Positions 1-8,154 of a stretch of DNA of 64,000 bases are shown piece after piece; the first letter of the stretch is position 1; every line of letters starts with the position of its first letter. The DNA comes from CAYUQT01 sp964446835 (lineage in GTDB: Bacteria > Planctomycetota > Phycisphaerae > UBA1845 > JAFGLZ01). The DNA lies in contig CAYUQT010000032.1 of assembly GCA_964446835.1 (NCBI GenBank), forward strand, positions 1 through 64,000, written 5' to 3'. A program made the translations under genes and the position numbers. The notes under the pieces are model-generated. The model had not been told where the DNA came from and did no database searches. It was given only the letters and a program-made list of their open reading frames with translations.

Positions 1-1
1 C

Positions 2-55
2 AAGGGTGGTTTCAACATTGCGGGTATCGCTACAGTCAACCGTGAAATGCTCTAG
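2..55 (+). CDS. possible 3' end of an upstream gene
   Basis: An open frame enters from the left edge and ends at a TAG at 53-55, coding for a short tail ending in ATVNREML. It is too short to assign a family. It is listed only because a neighbouring gene may end here; it could be chance. Positions 56-282 show nothing recognisable except the Shine-Dalgarno of the next gene. Confidence 0.25.
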   Translation, partial: KGGFNIAGIATVNREML

Positions 56-282
56 TGCAGGATTATCGATGTATCCATAGCTGTTCCAGAACCTATGAGT
101 AAAGGAAGCGCATGCCCAACCGGGCGAAGCAGTGTGGGGAAGCCCATACCTGCCAAAAGGGTGCGAGCGCGCGGCGCTCGTAGGCATCTCGGATGGTCGG
201 GCCGCCATCCTCCTGGCGACACTTGCTCGCAGCGAATGTTGGTTGTTGCGAGAGCAGCAGGTTTCCCAGAAGGAGAGCTGCC

Positions 283-1548
283 ATGACCCGTTTCCTTTCA
301 GAACCGGCGCTCGGGCGCCAGCGAATTCGCAGGGCCAAGTGCATCCGCGATATCGGCCAAGTCCCCGGTCTCCCTCCCAGCGAGCAAGATCAGCTTGCAG
401 AAGTTGCCGGGCGATACGCCTTTCGCGCGAACGATTACTACCTGAGCCTGATCGACTGGGATGATCCAGCCGACCCGATCAGGCAGCTCATCATCCCCAG
501 AGTTGAGGAACTCAACGATTGGGGCAAGCTCGACGTCAGCAACGAGGCCTCCGTGACCGTAGCGCAAGGCGTTCAGCACAAGTACCCACACACGGTGGTG
601 CTGCTGTGCAACGAGGTGTGTGGCGGATATTGTCGGTACTGCTTCCGCAAGCGCCTCTTTCTTAATGGCAAGGATGAGGTCACCAGGGACGTATCGAAGG
701 GCCTCCAGTACATCGCCCAGAACCCGAATGTGACCAACGTGCTCCTGACCGGTGGCGACCCGCTCCTCATGAGCACAAGGAAGCTCGTCGAGATCCTCGC
801 AGCCCTCAGGGCCATTCCCCACGTTCGGATCATCCGCATCGGGACGAAGATGCTCGCCTTTGATCCCTGGCGCGTGCTGGATGACAGCGAGCTCCTCGCC
901 GCACTCGGTCGATACTCGCAGCCTCGAAATCGAATCTACATCATGACCCACTTCGATCACCCGCGGGAGCTGACCAACCAGGCCGTTCAGGCCGTTGACT
1001 GCCTCCTTCGGAGCGGAGTGATCTGCGCGAACCAGTGCCCGCTCGTCAAGGGGGTTAACGATAACCCGAAAGTGCTGTCCGACCTTTACCGAGAGCTCTC
1101 CTTCATCGGATGCCCGCCGTACTACCTGTTTCAATGCCGGCCTACGGCAGGCAACAAGCCCTATGTCGTCCCGATTGTGCAAGGCTGGCACGTCTTTCGA
1201 GAGGCGATCCGGCACGGTTCCGGGTTGGCCAGGCGGGCCCGGTATGTCATGTCACACGAAACGGGCAAGATCGAGTTTCTGGGGATCGATGACAGGCACG
1301 TCTATCTGCGCTATCACCGTGCCAAGGACGCTGCACTGCGGGGGCAGCTCATGACCTATGAACGAAACGACGAAGCATGCTGGCTTGATGAGCTGAGGCC
1401 CAGCCGAGAGAGCGACGCCATGTGCGCCCTGTGTCTAGCCGATACACCCTCTGACCACGAGTCGCGTACGTCCTGCACCAGCAACGAGGATGGAGTTTTC
1501 AGGAGGAACAGGGCGCTGTACGATGATGACCGCAGTCCGGCGACGTAG
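283..1548 (+). CDS. KamA-family radical SAM protein (lysine 2,3-aminomutase-like)
   Basis: Probable cytoplasmic radical SAM, PLP-linked aminomutase-type enzyme of the KamA family; the substrate cannot be told. The [4Fe-4S] motif CxxxCxxC is C113, C117, C120 (CGGYCRYC), followed by the FRKR-type segment usual in this family. A GGDPLL stretch matches the SAM-binding GGE/GGD motif. K329 in ETGKIEFLG is in a position suited to the PLP lysine. The ATG at 283 is chosen over an upstream ATG at 193 because AAGGAG lies about 8 bases before it. Length 421 aa is normal. Oddity: the last 25-30 residues are encoded by a copy of a dispersed repeat (1434-1513), so the C-terminal tail is probably acquired and not functional. 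Confidence 0.8.
   Translation: MTRFLSEPALGRQRIRRAKCIRDIGQVPGLPPSEQDQLAEVAGRYAFRANDYYLSLIDWDDPADPIRQLIIPRVEELNDWGKLDVSNEASVTVAQGVQHKYPHTVVLLCNEVCGGYCRYCFRKRLFLNGKDEVTRDVSKGLQYIAQNPNVTNVLLTGGDPLLMSTRKLVEILAALRAIPHVRIIRIGTKMLAFDPWRVLDDSELLAALGRYSQPRNRIYIMTHFDHPRELTNQAVQAVDCLLRSGVICANQCPLVKGVNDNPKVLSDLYRELSFIGCPPYYLFQCRPTAGNKPYVVPIVQGWHVFREAIRHGSGLARRARYVMSHETGKIEFLGIDDRHVYLRYHRAKDAALRGQLMTYERNDEACWLDELRPSRESDAMCALCLADTPSDHESRTSCTSNEDGVFRRNRALYDDDRSPAT
1434..1513 (+). repeat. dispersed repeat, copy 1 (inside the 3' end of the KamA gene)
   Basis: Aligns by eye with the copies at 10571-10690 and 20441-20560, from the block tAGCCGATrCACCCT to the block GGAGTTwTCrGGAGG. It is more diverged than those two. 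It codes for the end of the KamA reading frame. Confidence 0.6.
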
Positions 1549-1584
1549 CCGGGCAGGGTCATATGGGAAATCCCGGGGCAGGCA

Positions 1585-3045
1585 ATGAATCCGGCCAGGC
1601 ATCCGAGTTCGGCTCTCGATCCGGCGCTTCAACCGCGGCATCTTCTCCATCTCTTGAAGGCAGGCGCAGGTATCCTGTGTCTTCTGGCGCTGGTGCCGGG
1701 GGGGCAGCCGGCGCAAGCCGCGAAACGTCCCAATGTCCTCCTTATCACCACGGACCAGCAGCAGGTCACCGCGAGCAGCGCCGCGGGCAACTCCCTGGTC
1801 AAGACCCCGCACATCGACTCCCTCGCCGCCCACGGGGTGTATTTCACCCGGTCCTACTGCGCCTTTCCGCTGTGCAGCCCCTCGCGCTCGGCCCTGCACA
1901 CCGGCCGCACGCCGCATGAGATTAAGGTGGACCGCAACTCGGTGCCGATTGATCCCGCCATCCCCATTTCAGGCCAGGTGTTCCGCGCCGCCGGCTACGA
2001 CACCGGCTACGCCGGCAAATGGCACATGCCCGACCCCTATCCCAGCGACGGCATCGCCGGGTTCGAGGTGCTGAATAAGACCGCGCGGGCGGGCAAACTG
2101 GCGCATGACGTCGACGAAGCAACTGTGAACGCGGCCATCGAGTTCCTCAAGCGCAAGCATGATAAGCCCTTCTATCTGGTGGTTTCCTTCATCAACCCAC
2201 ACGACATCTGCCTGTTGGCAGGCGAAACGAGCGGCCTGGTGCATCAGGTGTTGAAGAAGTATGAACCGCCCGCGGGCGCCAAGCTGCCGCCGCTGCCCGC
2301 CAATTATGGCAAGCCCGGAGATGCGTCCGGCCCTCGGGGTCCCATGCATGGGCAGTGGGATGAAAACCACTGGCAACGCTATCGCTACGCCTATTACCGG
2401 ATGGTCGAGGATGTGGACCAACAGGTAGGGCGGGTGTTGGAGACGCTGCGCCAGATCGGGCAGGAAGACCAGACCCTCATCGTTTTCACCAGCGACCATG
2501 GCGAGGGACTCGGTGCCCACCGGTTGACCGGCAAGATGATGTTCTACGAAGAGGAGGCCGCGGTGCCGCTCATCATAAGCTGGAAGGGTGTGACCGCGGC
2601 AGGGCGGATGGATCGGAACCACCTGGTTTCGACCCTCGACGTGCTACCGACCTTGTGCGACTACGCGGGCGTCCAGCCGCCGCCGCTAATGCGCGGGCAA
2701 AGTCTGCGGACTGTCATTGAGAAGCCTGATCAGCCCGGCCATGAGTTTGTCGTCTCGGAGATGGCCGGTGCCGCGGCCGGACGCGCCGGGCGGAGTTTCA
2801 TGGTGCGGACCAGGCAATACAAATACATGTTGTTTCCCGGCACCGGCGAGCTGTTCTTCGACATGCAGGCCGATCCTTACGAGATGAAGAACCTGGCCGC
2901 GGACAAAGCCATGACGAGCGAACTGACGCACCACCGCCAACTCCTCGCGCAGTGGAAGAAGACGACGGAGGAGGAGACTTACCTCCTGCAAGCCGGGCCG
3001 GGGGCCCAGGGCAAGAAGGGGAAACGCAACAGGGGGAGACAATGA
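1585..3045 (+). CDS. secreted type I sulfatase
   Basis: Formylglycine-dependent sulfatase of 486 aa, expected to remove sulfate esters from a polysaccharide outside the cytoplasm. A signal peptide with hydrophobic core (about residues 26-40) ends near QAAKRP. The sulfatase signature CSPSR...TGR is present with C97 as the residue to be converted to formylglycine. Metal-site parts are visible: TTDQQ near residue 57 (second Asp of the usual DD replaced by Gln, as in many iduronate-sulfatase-like members) and FTSDHGE further on. It lies 36 bp after the KamA gene and just before a DUF4838 gene. The substrate is unknown. No sulfatase-maturing enzyme is in the window, so maturation must be encoded elsewhere. 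Confidence 0.9.
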   Translation: MNPARHPSSALDPALQPRHLLHLLKAGAGILCLLALVPGGQPAQAAKRPNVLLITTDQQQVTASSAAGNSLVKTPHIDSLAAHGVYFTRSYCAFPLCSPSRSALHTGRTPHEIKVDRNSVPIDPAIPISGQVFRAAGYDTGYAGKWHMPDPYPSDGIAGFEVLNKTARAGKLAHDVDEATVNAAIEFLKRKHDKPFYLVVSFINPHDICLLAGETSGLVHQVLKKYEPPAGAKLPPLPANYGKPGDASGPRGPMHGQWDENHWQRYRYAYYRMVEDVDQQVGRVLETLRQIGQEDQTLIVFTSDHGEGLGAHRLTGKMMFYEEEAAVPLIISWKGVTAAGRMDRNHLVSTLDVLPTLCDYAGVQPPPLMRGQSLRTVIEKPDQPGHEFVVSEMAGAAAGRAGRSFMVRTRQYKYMLFPGTGELFFDMQADPYEMKNLAADKAMTSELTHHRQLLAQWKKTTEEETYLLQAGPGAQGKKGKRNRGRQ

Positions 3046-3149
3046 GGCGGACCGGTGGAGTCCCAGCCCGAGTCAAGTCTCGACGAAGTGCCGATGCGGT
3101 TGGGGATACGCGTTCTCGTACTCCGAAACCACGCCAAGGGGAGGTGGCG

Positions 3150-5120
3150 ATGTCGACTATGTGCGCATCGGGAATCATGCCTTCTGTCGGAGCAAGCATC
3201 GGCGTCTTGCTCTCGTCCCTCGCTGTTGCTTGCTGGGCGAACGAACAGGGAACACGCCGACTCACCCTTATAGCAGATGGGAAGGCCAAGGCCACGATCG
3301 TCACCGGCTCACATCCCTCTGATCAGGAACGGCGCGCCGCCCAAGAACTCCAAACCTACATCTGGAAAATGACCTCAGGCAACGGACGAAACGCGGAGAA
3401 GCTGCCCATAAGGACGGATCGTGATACCCCCGGCGGGACCCGAGTCTTCGTCGGTCGCAGCAGGCATATCAAGGAAATGGGCATCCACCTCGATGACCTG
3501 TCCGCCAATGGATTCACAATCCAGATGGTGAGCGACGACTTGGTGCTTTGTGGCAAGGATGACCTGGGCACGGCATTCGCAGTGTATACCTTCATCGAGA
3601 AGTACTGCGGGGTGAGGTGGCTCTGGCCCGGCGAACTGGGAGAGCACGTCCCTTGCCGCCAGGCGATCGAGGTAGACGCCATATGTGACAGGCAAAGCCC
3701 TCATTTCGAGCTTCGGTCGTTGGGAAAGGACCCAGACTGGCGAATGAAGAACAAGCTGGTGGGCGGCATGAAGTCCGTGGGCGGTCACAACTGGGGCAAG
3801 ATGGTGCCGCCGGCGAAGTACGGGCCTGAGCACCCGGAGTACTTCGCGATTGTCAATGGAACAAGGAAGAGGAATTGGGATGGCTACGACGGACAGCACG
3901 GCTACCAGCTATGCACCACGAATCCGGAAGTCGTCAGAATCTGCGTGGACCACGTTCGCAGGTTCTTTGATGAGCATCCCGACGTTGACATGTACAGCGT
4001 GGCGGCGAACGACGGCGCGGGCTGGTGCGAATGCGACCGTTGCCGAGCCCTGGACCCGCAACAGGAGTCGGCCGGTGGCGGAAGGATTCTCACTGATCGC
4101 GTGTACACCTTCACCAATCAGATCGCCGAACAGCTCAAGAAAACCCATCCCGGCAAGTACGTCGTCCAGCTCGCCTACCAAGCCTGCCTTGAGCCCCCCA
4201 AGACGGTGAGGCCTCTCGACAATGTCGTCGTCATGCTTACGGTCAACCTGGAGGGCAACTACGCGCCCAAGCACAAGGCGAACCACTGGAGGATCTTCAG
4301 GGCCTGGTCGAAGGTGGCGCCCCATCTGTATGTCTACGAGTACTTCATGCACACGTGGAAGCTCCAGCTACCCAGAGCAATGCCCAGGGCCATCGGAGAG
4401 GCCCTCCCGTTCTACCGACGATGCGGCTCGTCGCTGTTCTATGCGCAGTCCATGAACGATTTTGCGACCGAAGGCCTGGATTACTACATCGCGGCGAAGC
4501 TGCTCTGGGACACCAACCTGAATGTTGACGCAATCGTTGATGATTACTGCGAGAAGGCCTTCGGGAATGCGGCGCCGGTCATGAAGACGTACTTCCGCAG
4601 GCTGGAGGAGCTTTGGGCTGCGATCATGCAGACGCGGGATCGGTGGGAGCATGGCAGTGGGCACTGGGCAGGGAACCCCGACAACTACCTGGTGATGTTC
4701 ACGCCCGAGGTGATGCGAGAGCTGAAGGGCTACCTCACGAAGGGGCTCAACCTGGCCGAGGCCGGAAAGCCCCAAGATAGGGTATTGTTCATGCTGAAGG
4801 GATGGCGATTCACGGAGCTGGAAGTCGAGGCCTTCCGGTCCTTGAGGGAGCTGTCCTCGAAGGGGATCATTGACTACAGGAAAGACGCACCCAGTTGGAG
4901 AGGCAAATGCGTGGGTGACCTCTCCTCGCTTGACATCACCAGGCAGGAAGCCGAGGCGCTCGTAGAGCATGCCATATCTGCTTGGAAACAGAGAGACCGG
5001 TACGTGGCCGGCCTGAAGGGCTCCTACGTGATTGATTACGATCACATCAAGGGATGGAACTGCATCGACTACAGCTTCCATCCTGTCGCCAGACTGAAGA
5101 AGGCCCTGGCCCGACAGTAA
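3150..5120 (+). CDS. secreted DUF4838 protein with glucuronidase-like N-terminal domain
   Basis: 656-aa secreted protein. After a signal peptide (residues 1 to about 30) comes a domain resembling the N-terminal domain of alpha-glucuronidases (SDQERRAAQELQTYIWKMTS, then RIFVGRS-like and GTAFAVYTFIEKYCGVRW segments). The rest resembles DUF4838, with the YSVAANDGAGWCECDRC motif that is typical of that family. Such proteins are common beside sulfatases in PVC bacteria and are assumed to act on carbohydrates; no activity is proven here. ATG 3150 is preferred over 2952 because GGGGAGG lies just upstream and it places a signal peptide at the N terminus. It lies about 100 bp after the sulfatase, same strand. 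Confidence 0.75.
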   Translation: MSTMCASGIMPSVGASIGVLLSSLAVACWANEQGTRRLTLIADGKAKATIVTGSHPSDQERRAAQELQTYIWKMTSGNGRNAEKLPIRTDRDTPGGTRVFVGRSRHIKEMGIHLDDLSANGFTIQMVSDDLVLCGKDDLGTAFAVYTFIEKYCGVRWLWPGELGEHVPCRQAIEVDAICDRQSPHFELRSLGKDPDWRMKNKLVGGMKSVGGHNWGKMVPPAKYGPEHPEYFAIVNGTRKRNWDGYDGQHGYQLCTTNPEVVRICVDHVRRFFDEHPDVDMYSVAANDGAGWCECDRCRALDPQQESAGGGRILTDRVYTFTNQIAEQLKKTHPGKYVVQLAYQACLEPPKTVRPLDNVVVMLTVNLEGNYAPKHKANHWRIFRAWSKVAPHLYVYEYFMHTWKLQLPRAMPRAIGEALPFYRRCGSSLFYAQSMNDFATEGLDYYIAAKLLWDTNLNVDAIVDDYCEKAFGNAAPVMKTYFRRLEELWAAIMQTRDRWEHGSGHWAGNPDNYLVMFTPEVMRELKGYLTKGLNLAEAGKPQDRVLFMLKGWRFTELEVEAFRSLRELSSKGIIDYRKDAPSWRGKCVGDLSSLDITRQEAEALVEHAISAWKQRDRYVAGLKGSYVIDYDHIKGWNCIDYSFHPVARLKKALARQ

Positions 5121-5260
5121 GGGAGGCAGGCTTACTCGGCGATGCCCTCGGGATGCCTGAGTGCTTTGACGAGCATTGCGGCCTGGACTGCCGACCATTT
5201 CTCCAAGAGTCCGACGTGCGGCTGTTCAGGATTACCCGCGGCGACGCTTGCCTTCACCTT

Positions 5261-5290
5261 CTTGTCCCTCCTGAAAACTCCGTCCTTGTC
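5261..5290 (-). repeat. partial inverted copy of the dispersed repeat
   Basis: Reading the minus strand gives the core AGGACGGAGTTTTCAGGAGG of the dispersed repeat; the left half of the element is not recognisable. Confidence 0.4.
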
Positions 5291-5719
5291 TTTTCACAGA
5301 GATTTGGGCGTTTCGCCCTTCCAACTTCGGTGGGTTACGGTAGAGCTATTCCCGGGTGGCCCACAACAGGGAGGGATAACCAGTCGTTCGCAATTCGTAG
5401 GATGCTGTACTCGGTCCTATCCGACCGTCGAGTAGCCCAAGTGTGCCCCGAAGTGTGCCCCTTTTGTGCGCATTCTTGTGCAAACCGGACCCTGGACCTC
5501 ATGCGACGTCAGATACCCGTTGGACACCGCCACCCCTCCTCGGAGCCCGCGGCGACGGATGATGCCCGACTCGCCGAATGAGATGCGCACCTTGGGGGCG
5601 TTCTTGTTCGGCATGAGGAACATGTCCTGCCTGCTCCGAACTCACTCTTCATCAGGGACCACCGGGGTCCTTCGCACATATAGCGGCAGACTGAGACCAT
5701 TTGTTTCAGCTGCGAGGAA

Positions 5720-5801
5720 GGATTTCGTAGCGATTAGCCTGAACCGGCCGTCACGTAAGCCCTGTTCCATCAATGAGGCTGGAGGTTTTCGGGAGGGACA
5801 C
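5720..5801 (+). repeat. dispersed repeat, copy 2
   Basis: Contains GTCACGTAAG, CCATCAAtGAGG and TTTTCGGGAGGGACA in the same order and nearly the same spacing as the copies at 10571 and 20441, with small indels in its left half. Confidence 0.6.
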
Positions 5802-6067
5802 CCATAGTATTCTGTGATATGATGACTGTGTTACGTGATCCTTGGCGCTTCGTTGACTGGTTTGTCTGCCGGGGATGAGGGTGGATGGCCGGGAGAGACG
5901 GACGTAAATGGTCGCTGTCCCCGATTGTGCATCTGTAGGCACATCGGATTGACAGACCGGCTATTCCCCAGAAGACGCACGCCCGAAGGGCAGAACATGA
6001 CGCAAGTAGGAAACGCCTGCCTGCCAATTCGCGTTGAACCAAGATAGCCACAGAATGGAGTCAAGCC

Positions 6068-7810
6068 ATGACGCCCTTTCGCTTCACCTTGTCTCTACTG
6101 CTGGGCGTGATTGCCTCCCTTGCCGCCACCTTCACCGTCTACGGTGACGAGGGAGGCGAGCGTGGTGCAGCCGGCGGTTCCTACGCCAAAGAATTCATCG
6201 CCGTCAAGATGGCCCCTCAGGCGTCGGCCCCGCTCCAACTGGCCGTACACGCCTGCGCGGGTCTCAAGAACCGCAAGCTCGGCGGTTCCGTCTTCGTCCT
6301 GATGGAATCTCACGACCAGCAATGGCTGGACTTGCTCGGCCTGAAGCCGAAGAACGTCGTCGGCGCCTCTGATTTCCTGAATGCCTGCGCGGCCGAGTTC
6401 CCCGCCTGCGTCCGCTATTCCTACGCCGATCAGCACGAGGTGCTGCCCAGCATCCTGACCGTGGCTGCCGTCCTCGGGGCCGTGCCGCTGGACGTGGGGA
6501 TGAACGTCCCCTGCAACGAAGTCGTGTTGGACGCCACCGTCGAGTTGAAGGACAGGAACACGCCTCGTCTCGCGACGGAGTATGTCTTCGAGAAATACGT
6601 CGAGCAGACCACCGGACTGGCAATGCTCAACCCGGGATACGATAAGAACCCCAAGACGTTCTCAGACCCGGGCCTGACCCGAGACATGGAACCGAGTCTC
6701 GTCGACTTCGTCTTCTCGCAGAAGCTGTTCACCACCTTCCTGAACAACGGCTGCAGGAATGGGCATCCCGAGAAGAAGCTTCTCCATGCCATCGTAAACT
6801 CAGGTCATTGGCCGACTCCCCTCGGCGTCTACGGCTACAACGACTCCTGGGGCGTGGCGGGCTACCTGTACGAAGCCCAGACCCGGGCCCTCGATTCCCG
6901 CAACATGGGGGCCATCCCCACGATGACGTACAACCTGTCCTTCTTCTCCACCCGAAGACCGCCGATCGAGAATGCGGGCGAACTCCGGCAGCCCCCTCTC
7001 GAGGATGTCAAATACGATCCGAACAAGACATACGCGGCGTTCGTCGTTGGCGACGGAGACAACGTGCGCTTCATGATGACCACGAGGAAGGACTGGTTCC
7101 TCAAGCGGCTTGCGTACTGCGAAAAGGCCGGCAGTTCAGACGCGCCGCTCACTTGGAGCATCTCGCCGCACCTCCCCCGCATCGCGCCCGACGTGCTCGA
7201 GTGGTACTACGCGGCGAGCCGCAAGACGGGAAAGGACTACTTCGCCCTGCCGCCCAGCGGACACCTCTATGCCTATCCATCGTCCCTCAACGAGAAGGAC
7301 CAGGACCGATTCGCCCTCGCCACGGAACGCGACGCCCGCATTCTCGGCGTCAGGAGCGTGGTTCACTGGGACTGGTTCGGCACATGGAAGGATGCCGAAG
7401 AGCGCTTCCTGCCGAAGTACGCCAAGGCCGACGGCGTCATCCGCGGCGTGGTCCCCGTGAATGTGCCTTACTTCTTTCCCGCCTTCAAATGGTGGCCGCC
7501 CGACCGCGTCTTCACGGTGCTCTCCGGCAAGGACGGCGGCAGAGTTGTGGTGTTCCGACCTGACGAATGGAGGGGAGCGGACGGCAAGGGGCATCACCTC
7601 ACTGACAAGCCGTTTTGCCCGACCCCGCAGGAAATGGCCGACAAGCTCTCTAGATATCCCCGAGGCACGGTTACCGCGGTATACATGACAAGCGACGGGG
7701 GGCTGAACCTCGAAAACTCGTTCCTGAGGCTGGTCGACCTGCTGCCTCCTCGCGTCCAGATCGTCAGCGCAGACACTGCCGCGAGACTGGCGATGAGCGC
7801 AAATCGCTGA
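6068..7810 (+). CDS. secreted GxGYxYP-like putative glycoside hydrolase
   Basis: 580-aa protein with a clear signal peptide (hydrophobic stretch residues 8-22, cleavage near VYGDE). The C-terminal half has features I associate with the GxGYxYP family: FVVGDGDNVRFMM near residue 330, TWSISPHLPRIAPDVLEWYY, and PPSGHLYAYPSSL, which fits the family signature loosely (GxxYxYP, with His-Leu where Gly is usual). Family members are thought to be extracellular carbohydrate-active proteins; the reaction is not established. GGAG lies 8 bases before the ATG. The gene stands alone on the plus strand between the DUF4838 gene and the minus-strand glycosidase cluster. Confidence 0.6.
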   Translation: MTPFRFTLSLLLGVIASLAATFTVYGDEGGERGAAGGSYAKEFIAVKMAPQASAPLQLAVHACAGLKNRKLGGSVFVLMESHDQQWLDLLGLKPKNVVGASDFLNACAAEFPACVRYSYADQHEVLPSILTVAAVLGAVPLDVGMNVPCNEVVLDATVELKDRNTPRLATEYVFEKYVEQTTGLAMLNPGYDKNPKTFSDPGLTRDMEPSLVDFVFSQKLFTTFLNNGCRNGHPEKKLLHAIVNSGHWPTPLGVYGYNDSWGVAGYLYEAQTRALDSRNMGAIPTMTYNLSFFSTRRPPIENAGELRQPPLEDVKYDPNKTYAAFVVGDGDNVRFMMTTRKDWFLKRLAYCEKAGSSDAPLTWSISPHLPRIAPDVLEWYYAASRKTGKDYFALPPSGHLYAYPSSLNEKDQDRFALATERDARILGVRSVVHWDWFGTWKDAEERFLPKYAKADGVIRGVVPVNVPYFFPAFKWWPPDRVFTVLSGKDGGRVVVFRPDEWRGADGKGHHLTDKPFCPTPQEMADKLSRYPRGTVTAVYMTSDGGLNLENSFLRLVDLLPPRVQIVSADTAARLAMSANR

Positions 7811-7865
7811 CCCGCCTGTATCCCCAATGACAGATCGCCCGCCGTTGCTGGAAAGCCCATCCTGT

Positions 7866-8015
7866 GACACCCTTCTGACGGCACAACTCCCGAAGGATCG
7901 GCCCAATCTGACGCCGCAGTCTTCCAAAGAAGACCTTCCGACGGTACTTTGGGATCACTGCAACATGGTACTTACACTCCCACCTCACGTGGGACAGACT
8001 TTCCCAGTCATGCAT
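7866..8015 (-). pseudogene. tnpA: IS200/IS605-family TnpA, N-terminal fragment
   Basis: The first 50 codons from ATG 8015 read as the start of an IS200-type Y1 transposase: SLSHVRWECKYHVAVIPKYR, then KVFFGRLRRQ and RELCRQKGV. After that the frame stays open to 7764 but no longer resembles the family, so the HUH motif and the catalytic tyrosine are missing. The element has been truncated from its right side and is inactive. Confidence 0.8.
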
Positions 8016-8021
8016 TGCTTT

Positions 8022-8064
8022 GGTTCTCCTTCTGGCCCTGAAGGGCCTTCCCCGAAGGAGAACC
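8022..8064. repeat. IS200-type subterminal stem-loop
   Basis: Perfect 11-bp inverted repeat GGTTCTCCTTC / GAAGGAGAACC enclosing a second small stem GGCCCT / AGGGCC. It lies just before the 5' end of the truncated IS200 transposase, where elements of this group carry a foldback structure at their left end. A further hairpin (CGGCC AGA GGCCG) lies near 8124. Confidence 0.65.
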
Positions 8065-8154
8065 TATTCGCCCCGAGGAGCTGCTACACGCCGGATCGCT
8101 CCGAAGCTCTTCGGGTCACACGGCCAGAGGCCGTGGGTTTAGAAACGGGCTAAG

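Larger units (their letters stand above)
5121..6067. other. long intergenic region with repeat remnants
   Basis: About 950 bases without a convincing gene. It holds one fair copy (5720-5801) and one inverted partial copy (5261-5290) of the dispersed repeat. A short direct duplication, GTGTGCCCC, occurs around 5440-5461. GGAG at 6057-6060 is the ribosome binding site of the next gene. Confidence 0.5.
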
